Below the pieces are notes generated by a model. The model was given only the letters and a program-made list of their open reading frames with translations. It did no database searches and was not told where the DNA came from. Of a stretch of DNA of 64,000 bases, positions 48,288 to 60,800 are shown one piece after another. How positions within the stretch are numbered: the stretch's first letter is position 1; the number at the start of each line of letters is the position of its first letter. The DNA is from Comamonas thiooxydans (GTDB lineage Bacteria; Pseudomonadota; Gammaproteobacteria; Burkholderiales; Burkholderiaceae_C), in NCBI RefSeq assembly GCF_000964545.1, contig NZ_BBVD01000009.1, positions 62,001 through 126,000 of the forward strand, in the 5' to 3' direction. The position numbers and the translations under genes are program-made.

Positions 48288-50399
48288 CTAAAAACCTGCC
48301 TCCCTCCAAAAAACACTCGTCGCAGTTTTCACAAACTGCGCCGCAGCCGCTTCCCATTGGCCGCGAATGCTGACTTTGCCACGCCAGCGGTGTTGCAAAA
48401 CAGCGTCTGTTTCGAGCGGTGTCACCACATCCAGCACCACTCTGTAGACCGGACGCTCCGGGTATAGGGTGCCTTGCATGCTTCGGACCTGAATCATGCG
48501 TCCAGCTGCCGCAGACAGCGCAGCCTCCGAGAGGGTACGACTCGCATCCTGATCAACGCTGCGCACCGTCAAATCCAATACCGGACCCACACCAGCGTCA
48601 GCGATAAAAATTGCGCTGTCGCCGATGCTGATGCGTTGAATATCTTCTTCCTGCACATAGGCAAGAACCTCCAGCCGATCGCCGCCCACGACTCTACCCA
48701 GCAATTCATTCCGGGCCAGCCAGTCTCCCGGTCGAAGATCCGGATCCACGTCGCGCAGAACTCCAGTGCCCGAGGCATTCAGACGGTAGCGACTGGCTTC
48801 GGTTTCCACCGCCTGCTGTTGAGTAGCCGCCTGCAGCTGACGCTCTTGCAGAACCTGCCAGTCCCTGCGCAGCTCAGAGTCGAAACCTGCTGCCGCTATT
48901 TGCTGCGAATACTGGGTCCTCTGCGCATCGTTTTGAGCCTGAGCGGCCTTGAGAGCCGGGGAGTCCAGCAAAAAGACAGGGGCATCAACCTTGACCATTC
49001 GTGCGTCGCCAAACATTTGCTGCTGCAGCTGCGATGCATCAAGCGCATGCAAAGGCCATATTTCGCTGGATTGCAACATACCCTCGGTGCGGATTGGGGC
49101 AGGCAGGGGCAGCCAGCAAAGCGCAATAAGAGCAAAGGCTCCGATGGCACTCCAACGTGCTCTTCGACTACGGACGATCTGAGGCCAGCGCAAATACCAT
49201 GCTGCAATCTCGGACCAGAGAGGCTTGGCAATGAACCACACAATCTCCACCAGAAACAGCAAGATGCCCAGCGCCTTGATGAAGAAGTGATAGACCAAGG
49301 CGGCAATACCCAAAAAAAGAACCAATCGATAAATCCAGGTAGCCCAGGCAAACAAGATGAGTCCGCGACGTTTGGCATCGGCAAAAGACTCCGGGGGAGG
49401 TTCACCGAGCTTGAATAATTTCTCTCTGAGATCCCAGCGTGCCAGTGCAAAGGCACGTGAGTGCAGATTAGGCATCTGCAGAAAGTCGGACAACAGAAAA
49501 TATCCATCAAAACGCATGAACGGACTTGCATTGATGGCCAGCGTGCTGACCCATGTCGTAGTGGCCAGCAAAAAGGCCATGGACTTGGGGGCTCCTTCAG
49601 GTAACCAGACCCACGCCAGCAAGGCCCATGCGGCAATCATCAGCTCCGTTGCGATGCCAGCACCCGCGACCTTGAGGCGCTGATCACGCCGGGTCAATTT
49701 CCAGACCTCGTTGGTATCGGTGTACGCCACCGGCCAAAGCACCAGAAAGGCAACACCCATGGTCGGAACGCGGCATCCAAATCGCTTGGCCATCAAGCCA
49801 TGCCCCAGTTCATGAAGCACCTTGACAAACCCTAGCGTCAATCCATAGGCCAGCAGTCCTTGCCAGGTCAGCGAATCAACCAGGGTGGCCGTGAACGTTC
49901 CCCAGGAGCGTGAAACGCCCCAGACCCCAGCAAACAGAGCCAACAAGCTGACCCAGCCAAAGGTTCGGCTGAATAGAAACTCCAGCGAGGGCGCCCATCG
50001 TGTCAGCCAGCGATCAGGCCTGATCAGCGGGACCCGAAAAAAGAGGTAGTTATGAAGAAGCCATTGCATCCAGCTTGAGCGTCTTCCCTGCCACCGCTCA
50101 GCCATCGCATCGGCGCTATTGGGAGGAGGCTCCAACAGATCATTTCTCTGCGCAAACTGCAAAAGCGCATTCACGTCTTCCTCGTGGAGCGTCAATGTCG
50201 TTTGAGCACAGACATCTTGCACAATCGCGTCAGCGACGCCCAGATGCCAACGCTTGAACACCTCAAAGCTGGCCCAGTCCAGCTGAAAGAAAAGGTTGCG
50301 TACGGGATCATGCAGGGTCCAGCTGGGCTGACCATCGGGCAGCACAGGACCGGGAAGCAAATCCAGTTCTTCACGCAAAGCAGGCCATGCGGTACTCAT
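48288..50399 (-). CDS. PqqD-like / M50 site-2 protease / HlyD-like fusion protein
   Basis: This 703-residue membrane protein has three parts. Residues about 15-90 (PSWTLHDPVRNLFFQLDWAS; EEDVNALLQFAQRNDLLE) resemble PqqD-like peptide-binding domains. Residues about 110-435 hold several membrane segments with the zinc motif HELGH at 196-200 and a third ligand region FMRFDGYFLLSD at about 294-305. Residues about 440-703 resemble a HlyD-like periplasmic arm (lipoyl-like SGTGVLRDVDPDLRPGDWLA). It follows the HlyD gene by six bases. It probably handles or releases the giant surface protein. Confidence 0.75.
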   Translation of the reverse strand: MSTAWPALREELDLLPGPVLPDGQPSWTLHDPVRNLFFQLDWASFEVFKRWHLGVADAIVQDVCAQTTLTLHEEDVNALLQFAQRNDLLEPPPNSADAMAERWQGRRSSWMQWLLHNYLFFRVPLIRPDRWLTRWAPSLEFLFSRTFGWVSLLALFAGVWGVSRSWGTFTATLVDSLTWQGLLAYGLTLGFVKVLHELGHGLMAKRFGCRVPTMGVAFLVLWPVAYTDTNEVWKLTRRDQRLKVAGAGIATELMIAAWALLAWVWLPEGAPKSMAFLLATTTWVSTLAINASPFMRFDGYFLLSDFLQMPNLHSRAFALARWDLREKLFKLGEPPPESFADAKRRGLILFAWATWIYRLVLFLGIAALVYHFFIKALGILLFLVEIVWFIAKPLWSEIAAWYLRWPQIVRSRRARWSAIGAFALIALCWLPLPAPIRTEGMLQSSEIWPLHALDASQLQQQMFGDARMVKVDAPVFLLDSPALKAAQAQNDAQRTQYSQQIAAAGFDSELRRDWQVLQERQLQAATQQQAVETEASRYRLNASGTGVLRDVDPDLRPGDWLARNELLGRVVGGDRLEVLAYVQEEDIQRISIGDSAIFIADAGVGPVLDLTVRSVDQDASRTLSEAALSAAAGRMIQVRSMQGTLYPERPVYRVVLDVVTPLETDAVLQHRWRGKVSIRGQWEAAAAQFVKTATSVFWREAGF

Positions 50400-50405
50400 G
50401 TCGAC

Positions 50406-51770
50406 TTACCAGGCAATAAACTGGCGCAGGACGGCCCAGGGCTTGCGCAGAACCCAGTAGACCAAAGGCACCCAATCGCCTTGCAGCTTGGCGGTACCTT
50501 TGAGGCCTATACGAGCCTCCTCCTTGGCGAGCGACATGGACGCACGCACTCGATAGGCGTAGCTGCCATCTGGCCTGGCATTGGCGTCATACGCCATGTA
50601 CCGTAGCTTGCCCTCCAGCCCGGCCATGGGATTCGCTGCCAGATACAGCTTCACTGTGGCGCCCTGGGCCAATGGAATGGCATCGCCGATGGGAACCCAG
50701 GCCTCGATTTCCACTTCATCAGGCCGGGCAATACGCATCACCCGCTCGCCCGTCTGTACAGGTTTGCCAAGCCATTCGGTGGGCGAGTCAAACAAAACCA
50801 TGCCATCTTCAGGTGCCAGTACCCGGCTGCGATCACGTTGGTCACTCAGATATTGCACCTCGGCACGCTTCTCTCCTATGCGCCCGACTAGCGCTGCAAG
50901 CTGTGCCTTTGAGCGAGCGTCGCCCAAGGCCAGTTGGGCAGATTGTCGATATTCGGCTTCAGCGGTCAGCAGAGCTTGCCGGGCAACTTCCAATCGGCTG
51001 CTGATCTGCGCCTCATCCAGTCCAAACAAGCGCTCGCCTTTACGTACCATTTGATTGGGCTGGACATGGATCTGATCGATGACGCCATCCAAGGGTGCTC
51101 TCAACACCACAGGCTGGGCCGCTACCAGTTCACCTGGAGCAAGAACGCTCATATGCACAGGGACAGCACCAATCGCAACAAGCCCGCCAATGATCCAGAC
51201 AGGCTTTCTCTGCCACCAGCTCCTGGCCGCAGTTATTGATACCGCAGGCTTTCGCCAGAACCTGGATTGGCCTACCTGCAATGCAGAGTACGCATGGAAC
51301 CAGATATGACACCATTCGGCGAGCAGCGGAAAACGCTGCTCTTCAATAGGCTGCGCCCCTGAAAGCAACAGCCCGCCGCAACAAACAGGTGTCTGGGCAT
51401 CCTGCACAAGAGGCACCCATATCGCATAGGCGCCCAGCCATTCGTGCCAGGAACTGGCCAGCTCGGGAGGAAGCTGGGCCGGTTCAATGCGCCGCACCTG
51501 AACGGATGGCTGCGCCTGGAGAAACTGGCCAACCCCGTGCAGCCACTGCGCATAAGGAGTGTTCCTGTCGGTCTCGACCACGCCGGACAGCGCCGTCACA
51601 CCCTCCTTGTCCAGCCACAAACATGCTTGACGGTAAGGTACGAGCAAACGGCTGTCGTTGACCAGCAAAAAGCGCAGTTCGGCGCTGCTGCGTGCGGCCC
51701 TGGCTCGATGCCCAAGCTCGAGCAGCAGCATTGCCGGGTTTGCGTTCTGAGGAGAAACGGCTGCATTCAT
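50406..51770 (-). CDS. HlyD-family adaptor with GAF-like N-terminus
   Basis: This 454-residue protein has a cytoplasmic N-terminal domain (10-170) of GAF-like layout, one membrane helix (about 190-208, VWIIGGLVAIGAVPVHM), and a periplasmic adaptor: lipoyl half LRAPLDGVIDQIHVQPNQMV, a coiled coil (255-300), the second half VLAPEDGMVLFDS, then a barrel. HlyD adaptors join an inner-membrane pump to an outer-membrane channel. No pump ATPase or TolC gene is next to it in the window. It follows the giant gene by 36 bases. Confidence 0.78.
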   Translation of the reverse strand: MNAAVSPQNANPAMLLLELGHRARAARSSAELRFLLVNDSRLLVPYRQACLWLDKEGVTALSGVVETDRNTPYAQWLHGVGQFLQAQPSVQVRRIEPAQLPPELASSWHEWLGAYAIWVPLVQDAQTPVCCGGLLLSGAQPIEEQRFPLLAEWCHIWFHAYSALQVGQSRFWRKPAVSITAARSWWQRKPVWIIGGLVAIGAVPVHMSVLAPGELVAAQPVVLRAPLDGVIDQIHVQPNQMVRKGERLFGLDEAQISSRLEVARQALLTAEAEYRQSAQLALGDARSKAQLAALVGRIGEKRAEVQYLSDQRDRSRVLAPEDGMVLFDSPTEWLGKPVQTGERVMRIARPDEVEIEAWVPIGDAIPLAQGATVKLYLAANPMAGLEGKLRYMAYDANARPDGSYAYRVRASMSLAKEEARIGLKGTAKLQGDWVPLVYWVLRKPWAVLRQFIAW

Positions 51771-51806
51771 CGCACAACCGCCTCATGGGCATCACCCATC
51801 AATCCT

Positions 51807-54800
51807 TTAGCCATGGACATACATGGACATCCTTTTCCCCACCTGCTGATTCGCTGCATTTGCCATCTTCTCACTCAGCCCAGCCCGCCCTGCGGGTGCG
51901 CTGGACGTCGCCCTTGCATCGCCGATGACCACTTTGACAGTCCGCACCGACTCGTGGCCTTTTCCATCGCTGACCTTGATCTGAAGGACAAGCGTTGCGC
52001 TGAGGTCCTTGGGTGCGTTGATGGTTAGCTGACCGCTTTGACGGTCCAGGCGAACCCATCCGGGAAGCTCCTGCTTACCGGAGAGGCTGAACTGGAGTGA
52101 CTCGATATCCCACGGGCTCTCCGACGCCAGGAGGACGGGCTTCAGATCCAGAATGCTGGCTCCAGTCGTGACCGAGAACTGCTCAGGAGCCGGATCAAAT
52201 CCAGAGCGATTGGGTTCTGCCGGTGCGAAAAGCGACGCCCACATCCAGTCATTGACGCCTGCAATTGACTGCGGAAGGCCATATTCAGACCAGCTATCTT
52301 GACGAGGCATCCCTGTGTCTCGAGATACGGAGCCGAGCATCATCGACGCAGGATGCAGAAAATCAGCATTCGGTTCTGGTACCTCGGAAGGTTGAAATGG
52401 AGCGAGACCAAGTCCATCAGAGGAATTACTCACAGCAAAGGCAAATGGAGCATGCACGGCAGGAGGTACCAGCGGTTCAACAACGCCGCTGAGTGAAGTT
52501 ACCGAAGATGCATTGCCCGCCACGTCCCTTTGCTGAACCCAGAGGCTGAATGCCCCGAGACCAGGTAGCTGGAGGGAGTTCCCGCGGCCTTCAAGCCAGG
52601 AAACGCCATTGTCCAAGGAGTACTGCCAGCTTCCTCCCGTTTCCAGACCAGAAATGAAGACCAAGCCCGTTGGCGAGACTTGCCGCCCATTCACCAGCGT
52701 GGCTTGATCCAGAGTAATTTCTGGCGCAACCGGATCAAGGGTATCGATGGCATAAGAGTTGGATATTGCGGTGCCGATGCCGCTGTTGCCTGCCGCATCC
52801 ATATAGCCGGTGTTGTTCAACGTGATCACATTGCTGGCATCGGTGATGCTGGCTGTCGGCGTCAGGGTCGCCGTCCAGGTGACGCCGTCGCTGCTGCTGA
52901 GGTTGCTCAGACTGCCGTTCGCCACAGTGAAGTCACCAATATCCAGCCCCGTCACCGCTTCGCTGAAGGTAATGATGACCGTGGAACTCTCGCCCACCGC
53001 CAGCGCCGCGTCGTTCACCACAATGTTGGCTCTCGGGCGCTGGGTGTCGATGGCGTAGTTGTTCGAATCGGTGGTGCCGCTGCCAGCATTGCCGGCAGCG
53101 TCAGTCACCCCGGAATTGTCCAGGGTGATCAGGTTGCTGGCGTCAGTGATGTTGCTGGTCGGCGTGAACGTCGCAGTCCAGGTGACGCCGCCATCGCTGC
53201 TGCTGACGTTGCTCAGCGTGCCGTTGGCCACCGTCAGGTCGGCATTGGTGAAGCCGGTGACCGCTTCACTAAAGGTGATAGTCACCAGCGAGGTTTCACC
53301 GATCCGGAGGTTGTTGTCGGCCACCACGATGGTCGCGGTCGGGCGCAGCGTATCGATGGCGTAGTTGTTCGAGTCGCTGGTTCCCACTCCCGCATTACCC
53401 GCCTTGTCTGTCACTCCGGTATTGTTCAGTGTGATCCGGTTGACCGTGCTCTCCAGGTTGGCCGCGGGTGTGAAGGTCGCAATCCAGGTGACGCCGCCAT
53501 CGCTGCTCGTGACCGTGCTCAAGGTGCCGCCGCTGACGCTCAGGTCGGCATTGGTGAAGTCGTTCACTGCTTCGCTGAAGGTGATGGTGACCATGGTGGT
53601 CTCGCCTACCGTCAGCGCTGCGTCCGCTACGACGATGGTGGCCGTAGGTCGCAGGGTGTCGATGGCAAAGTTGTTCGAGTCGGTTGTGCCGCTTCCCGTG
53701 TTACCCGCCAGATCGGTGTAGCTGGCGTTGTTCAGGCCGATCATATTCGTGGCGTCGGTGATGCCGGCAGTCGGCGTCACCGACGCCGTCCAGGTCAAGC
53801 CACCGTCGCTGGACATCAGATTGCTCAGACTGCCATTGGCAACTGTGAAGTCACCAACATCCAGCCCCGTCACCGCTTCGCTGAAGGTGATAGTGACCAG
53901 GGTGCTCTCTCCCGCTTGCAGTGCTGCATCCGCTACGACGATGGTGGCCGTCGGTCGCAGGGTGTCGACGGCGTAGTTGTTCGAGTCGGTGGTGCCCACT
54001 CCCGCATTGCCCGCCTTGTCTGTCACTCCAGCGTTGCTCAGCGTGATCCGGTTGACCGTGCTCTCCAGGTTGGCCGTGGGCGTGAAGGTCGCCGTCCAGG
54101 TGATGCCGCCATCGCTGCTCGTGACCGGGCTCAAGGTGCCGCCGCTGACGCTCAGGTCGGTATTGGTAAAGTCGTTCACCGCTTCACTGAAGGTGATAGT
54201 GACCGTGGTGGTCTCTCCGGCTTGCAGCGCCGCATCCGCTACGACGATGGTGGCCGTCGGTCGCAGGGTGTCGACGGCGTAGTTGTTGGAAATCGCGATA
54301 CCGACCCCGGCATTGCCCGCATTGTCGGAAACCAGCGCGGTATCGAACACGATCAGGTTGGCCTGATCGGTAATCGCCGCAGTGGGCGTCAGGGTCGCGG
54401 TCCAGGTCTTACCGCCGTCACTGCTTGCCAGGTTGGACAGCACCCCGTTGGCGACGCTGAGGTCAGCCAGGCTGAAACCGCTTACCACCTCACTGAAGGC
54501 GATGGTCACCATCGTGGCCTGGCCGACGCCCAGATTGGGATTGGCCACGGTAATGGTCGCAGTCGGGCGCAGGGTATCGATCGAGTAGTTGTTGGACGTA
54601 GTGGCGCCGCTGCCGGCGTTGCCTGACGCGTTCTGCACGCCGCTGTTGTCCAGGGTGATGACGTTGGTGGTGTCGGCGATATTCACCGACGGTGTGAAGG
54701 TCGCGGTCCAAGTGACGCCACCGTCGCTGCTGCTTACGGCGCTCAGGGTACCGTTGCTCACCACCAGATCGGCATTGGTGAACCCACTGACCGCCTCGCT

Positions 54801-57800
54801 GAAGGTGATGGTCACCAGCGAAGTGGCGCCGACATTCAGTGCCGGGTTGGCCACCACGATGGTCGCCGTCGGGCGCACCGTGTCGATGGTGAAGTTCGCC
54901 GAGTTGGTCACGCTGACGCCGGCGTTGCCGGCTAGGTCGGTATAGCCGGTGTTGTTCAGGACGATGACGTTGCTGGTGTCGCGAACGTTGAGATTCGGGG
55001 TGTAGGTCGCCGTCCATGTGATCCCGCCATCGCTGGAACTGAGCGTGCCGAGCGTGCCGTTGGGCACGCTCAGATCGTTGTTGTCGAGACCGGTCACCGC
55101 CTCACTGAAAGTGATGGTCACGGTGGTGCTCTCGCCAGCCGACAACGTTGGATCGTTTATCACGATGGTCGCTGTAGGCCGGATGCTGTCCACTGCATAG
55201 GCATTCGAGTCGGTGGTGCCGGAACCCGCGTTACCTGCAATGTCTGTCACGCCGGTGTTATCCAGGCTGACATGGTTGTTGCCCGCGTTCACGCCCACCG
55301 CCGGCGTCAGGGTGGCAGTCCAGGTGATGTTGTCGCTGGTGGTCAGGTTGCTCAGGGTACCGTTGCCGGCCGTCAGGTCGGCCAGGCTGAAACCGGTCAC
55401 CGCCTCGCTGAAGATGATGGTCACCTGCGAACTGCCGCCAATACCCAGTTGGTCTTTGGCCACCACGATGGTTGCGGTCGGCCGCTGGGTATCGATCACA
55501 TAGTTGTTGGAGGTGGTGAGACCCGTGCCGGTGTTGCCCGACGAGGCCGCATTGACACCACTGTTGTCCAGGGTGATCAGGTTGGCCGCGTTGCTGATGT
55601 CGCCGGCCGGGGTGAAGGTGGCGGTCCAGGTGACACCGCCGTCGGCGCTGCTCACCGCGCTCAGGGTGCCCCCCACCACCGTCAGGTCGGCGTTGGTAAA
55701 ACCGCTCACCGCCTGGCTGAAGGTGATGGTCACCTGGGAGGTGTCGCCGATCTTCAGCGCCGGATTGGCCACCACGATGGTCGCGGTGGGACGCACGGTG
55801 TCGATGCTGTAGTTGACCGAACTGGTGGTACCCGCGCCACTGTTGCCCGCGATGTCGAAGATCCCGGTATTGGCCAGGGTGATGACGTTGGTCCCACTGC
55901 TGGTGTTGGCGTTCGGGGTGAAGGTCGCGGTCCAGGTGACGCCGCCGTCGCTGCTGCTCAGGTTGCTCAGGGTGCCGTTGCCGGCGTTCAATTCGCCCAA
56001 GGTAAAACCGGTCACCGCCTCGCTGAAGGTGATCGTCACCTGCGAGGTCTCGCCGGCGCTCAGGTTTGGGTCCGACATGACGATGGTGGCGGTCGGGCGC
56101 TGGGTGTCGATCGCGTAGTTGCTCGACACGCTGGTGCCAGTCCCGGCGTTGCCAGCGGTGTCGGTGTAGCCAGTATTGCCCAGGGTGATGACGTTGCTGG
56201 CGCTGGTGATGTTCCCGGCCGGAGTGAAGGTGGCGGTCCAGGTGACACCACCGTCGCTGCTGCTCACCGCGCTCAGGGTACCGTTGCTCACCGTCAGGTC
56301 GCTGTTGGAGAAACTGGTCACCGCCTCGCTGAAGGTGATGGTCACCTGCGCGGTCTGGCCGATGATCAATGAGCTCTTGTCGATGGCCACGGTGGCGGTG
56401 GGTCGCACGCCATCGATGCCATAGTTGTTGGACGTGGTGGTGCCGCTACCGACGTTGCCCGCCCCGTCGAGCACACCCGTGTTGTCGAGAATGACGTAGT
56501 TGCTGGCGCTGTTGATGCCCGCCGTCGGGGTGAAGGTGGCCGTCCAGGTGACGCCGCCGTCGCTGCTGCTCACCGCGCTCAGGGTACCGTTGCTCACCGT
56601 CAGGTCATCATTGGTAAAGTCGCTCACCGCTTCGCTGAAGGTGATGGTCACCAGCGACATCTGGCCGATGCCCATGTTCGGTTTGGCGAACACGATGGTC
56701 GCGGTCGGCCGCTGGGTGTCGACCGAGTAGGTGTTGGAGTTGGTGGTGCCGGTGCCGGCGTTGCCCACCAGGTCGTTGACCTCGAAGTTGCTCAGGGTGA
56801 CGACATTGCCGCTGTGGGTGACGCCATTGGTCGGGGTCAGGGTCGCGGTCCAGGTGATGTTGTCGCTGGTGCTCAAGTTGCTCAGGGTGCCGTTGGTCGC
56901 CCACATGTCGGCCAGGCCGAAATTGGTCACCGCCTCGCTGAAGGTGATGGTTACCAGGCTGCTGCCACCGATATTCAACGAGTTGTTGCTGACCACGATC
57001 GTTGCGGTCGGCCGTTGGGTATCGACGGCGTAGAGGCTGGACAGGGCCACGCCGGCGCCTGTGTTGCCCGAGGCATCTGTGTAGAGGCTGTTGTCCAGAG
57101 AGACATAGTTGCCGTTGCTGGTATTGCCGGCGTCCGGCGTCAGGGTCGCGGTCCAGTGGATGTTGTCGCTGGTGCTCAGGTTGCTCAGGGTACCGTAGCG
57201 GGCCGTCAGGTCCGCCAGGCTGAAACCAGTCACCGCCTCGCTGAAGGTGATGGTCACCGTGGCGGTCTCACCCGCCGTCAGGCTGCTGTCGCTGAGCGAG
57301 ATGCTGGCGGACGGCCGCACGCCATCGACCACCAGGGCCTTGTTGGCCCCCAGGGAGCCGGCGGCGCCGGGGGCGGCCAAGGTGAGGATGGCATCCTGGC
57401 TGGCAGCGCCCTTGATAGTGCCGCCGTTGAGGGTCAGCGCCGTGGTGGCGGCATAGTCGAGATCGACCGCAACGTCACCCGCCTGCACCGTGTAGCTGAA
57501 GGTCAGGGTATTGCTGCCCGAACCGGAAACGTAGTTGAGGGGCCGGTCGGTGGCACCGGTCTCCAGCAGCAGCTGGGGGGTACCAGTGACGCTGACATTG
57601 GCGTCGAAGGTCACCGTGATGGTGATGACGTCGCCGATGCCGTACTGGCCATTGCCGTTGCTGGAGGTCACACCGGTCACCCGCGGGAAGATGGGTGCCG
57701 TGAGGGTGACGTCGTTGCCGTTGCCGCCGATGTAGCTGGTGGTCAGCGCGGTGCCGTTGCCAGTGGCGGCCATGATGCCGCCCTCGGCAAGACCGCTGAA

Positions 57801-60800
57801 GGTGCCGGTCACGCTATCGGCGAGGTCATTGCTGATGATGGTGTAGGCGTCGCCTTCCGCCGACGCATAGCCGTGGGTGACGGCCAGGTTGGCGGCGCTC
57901 ATGTCCACCGTACCGTTCACCACGACCTGGTCGTAGCCGGAGCCCGCGGTCAGGCCATTGATCTGCAGCGCCAGGGTGCTCCCGGCGGCCATGGAGAGGG
58001 GGCCATTGATGGTGAGGATGCCCGCCGCGTTACCGCCCGGGGCAAGCGTACCGCCGCTCAGCACCGTCACTGCGCCCAGGGCACCAGTACCGGCCAGGGT
58101 GCCGCCGTTGGACACGGTGGTGGCGCTGGCCGTGCTACCGTTGACCGCCAGGGTGCCGGCGGAGACGGTGGTCGCGCCGGTGTGGGTCTCGGCACCGGTC
58201 AGCGTCAGGGTCGCGCTGCCGCTCTTGGTCAGTGTGCCGCCACCGGAAATCACACCGGACAGGGTGGTCGCCGCATCAGCCTGGATAGTCGCCCCACCCG
58301 ACATAATCACGTTGTTGTCGATAGTGGTAGCGCCGCCAACGGCCAGCGTACCGCCGGCAAGGATCAGGTCGCCGCCACCGAGGTTGGCGTCGGACGCCAC
58401 GCTCAAGGTGCCAGCGACCAGCGTGGTCGTGCCGGTGTAGGTGTTGTTGCCCGCCAGCACCACGTCGGTATGGTTGCCGCCGACCGAGTAGGCATTCACC
58501 GTCAGGTTGCGCGCGCCGCCGCTTTCGCTGATGACGCCGCTGAAGGTGATGTCGTCATCGCCCGTAGCCGGGGAACCGGTGCGCAGCGTGGCGTCGCCGA
58601 GCAGCACGATGTCGTTGCTGAAGGTACGGCCGCTGCCGGCCACGCCGAGCGTGGCGCCAGCGGTCAGGTTGATCGTGCCGCTGCCCAGGGTGCTGTTGCC
58701 GATCGCGGCCACCAGGCCGGTACCGCCGCTTGAGGACAGGGTGAGATTGCCGCTCAGGCCGCTGGCGTTGCTCAGGTAGATCTGACTATCGCCAGCGTTG
58801 AGGTTGAACGCCCCACTGCCGCTCGTCAGGCCACCGAGGCTGATCACCACGCCAGTGCCGCTGCCAGTGGCGTCGAGAGTGACCGCGCTGAGCACCTGAG
58901 TCGTGCGGTTGAGGGTGAAGGTGCTGTTGGAATTGACCGCCAGCGTACCGCCGGCGAGCTTGAGGATACCGCCGCCGATCTGGTCGGCCGAGGTGACCAC
59001 CGTCGTGCCGTTGATCTGGCCGAAGGTCCAGTTGCTGGCGCTGTTGCCAATGTTGATCAGGTTGAGCGTGCCACTGCCGCTCTTGAAGAAGTCGCCGCTG
59101 CCGGTAATCAGGCCCGACAGCGTGGCTTCGATGCCGAAGCCGAGCTCGATTGCGCCCGAGCGGCTGGTGATGTCGAACGCATTGTCGATGGTCTGGCCGT
59201 TGCTGGTCACCGAGAAGGTGCCGCCATAGACGCTCACCAGACCGCTGCCGAGGTTGCTGTCGCTGCCGACGGCCAGGATGCCCTCACCGAGAACTGTAGT
59301 GCCCGTGTGCTGGCTGGTACCGCTCAGCGCCAGGGTGCCGAATATACCGGTCTTGCTCAGCGTGCCGCCGCCGGAGAACACACCCGAGGCGGTCCAGTCG
59401 ACGTCGGCGTGGAGCGAGCCACCACCGGCACCGAAGACCATGTTGTTGTCGACCGTGACACCGCCAGTGGTGACATCGAAGGTGCCGCCGTTGAACTGCA
59501 GCTCACCGCTGCCGAGCGCATCGCCGGTGCCGACCGCCAGGGTGCCGCCATCAATGGCGATAGCCCCCGAGAAGCCGGCTTCGTTGCCGGTGCTGGCCAA
59601 CGTCAGCGTGCCGGCGCCTGTCTTGGTCAGTGAGCCGCTGCCGGCCAGCGTGCTGGCGATCGTGGCGGTGTCGGTAAAACCGTTGCTGATGGTGAAACCA
59701 CCACCCAGGGTAATGGTGCTGCCACCGATAGTAAGTCCATTGGCACCATCCAGATCGAGTGTGTCGCCCGCGCCTCCGGTGACGCCGCTGCCGAGGGTGA
59801 TGGTGCTGTTATCAGCCAGTACCACTCGAATCGTGTCCGCGCCGCCCTGGGCCGCACCGCGAGCCAACGCTTCACGCAGGCTGAAGCCGTCCGCCGCGTC
59901 GCCGCCGGCGTCGTCGTTGCTCTGGTCGACGTAGATGGTGTTGCAGGTGAGCGTCACGTCGCTGTTGACTGTGCCGCCCAGGCTGTCGGTGAGCGCGAAA
60001 CGGATGTTCGCGTCGCCGTAGGGCGTGGCGTTGTTGTAGCTGATATGGCGTACCACGTCCTGCACCAGCGCGGTGGACGCCGGAAAGCTGCTGCCGGTGA
60101 AGGTGATGGTCAGCACGCCGCCGGCGTAGTTGTAGGTCGCGAAGGTGAGACCGGCGAACTGCAGGTCGCCGCTGAAGGCGTTGCCACTGACACTGAAGTT
60201 GGCGTTGCTGAGGTCGAAACCGAACAGGTCGTTGGCGCTCGGGTCGGCGCTTCCGCCGGTATAGCGCTGCACCACCAGGCTGGCGCCGCTCCAGTTCGCC
60301 AAGTCGTCTTCGGCGTCGCTGACTACAGCGTTGCCGCCGGCGTCGAGCACCACCGTGGTGCCGGCGGTATAGGGCGTGCTGTCGCCGTCAAGACCAGTCA
60401 CCACCGGCATGCTGTTGATCGGCGCTGTGAGGGTGAAGTCGTTGCCGTCGCCAGCGGCGTAGTTGGCGGTCAGCTGGATGCTATTGCCACCGGCAGTCAG
60501 GGTGCCGCCTTCGGCGAGGCCGCTGAAGCTACCGGTGACGGCATCCGCGAGATTGTTGGAAATGATGGTGTAGACGTCGCCGAGGCCGGGCGTGTAGCCA
60601 TGGGTGGCGGAAAGGGTGGCGCCGGCAACGATCACCGCGCCATTCACCACTACTTGGTCGTACTGGGTGCCAGCTGTGGTGCCGTTGATCTCGACAGCCA
60701 GGACGCTGCCCGCGTTCATCTGCAGATTGCCGTTGATCGTCAGACTGCCCGCGCCGGCATTACCCGGGGAGAGCAAGCCACTGCTCTGCACCGTCACATT

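Noticed and set aside
52680..54626. Long plus-strand frame (about 650 codons) opposite the adhesin, and several more to 63.6 kb
   Set aside because: They mirror the repeat units of the adhesin in the other strand, start and stop with the repeat phase, and have no ribosome sites or recognisable domains.
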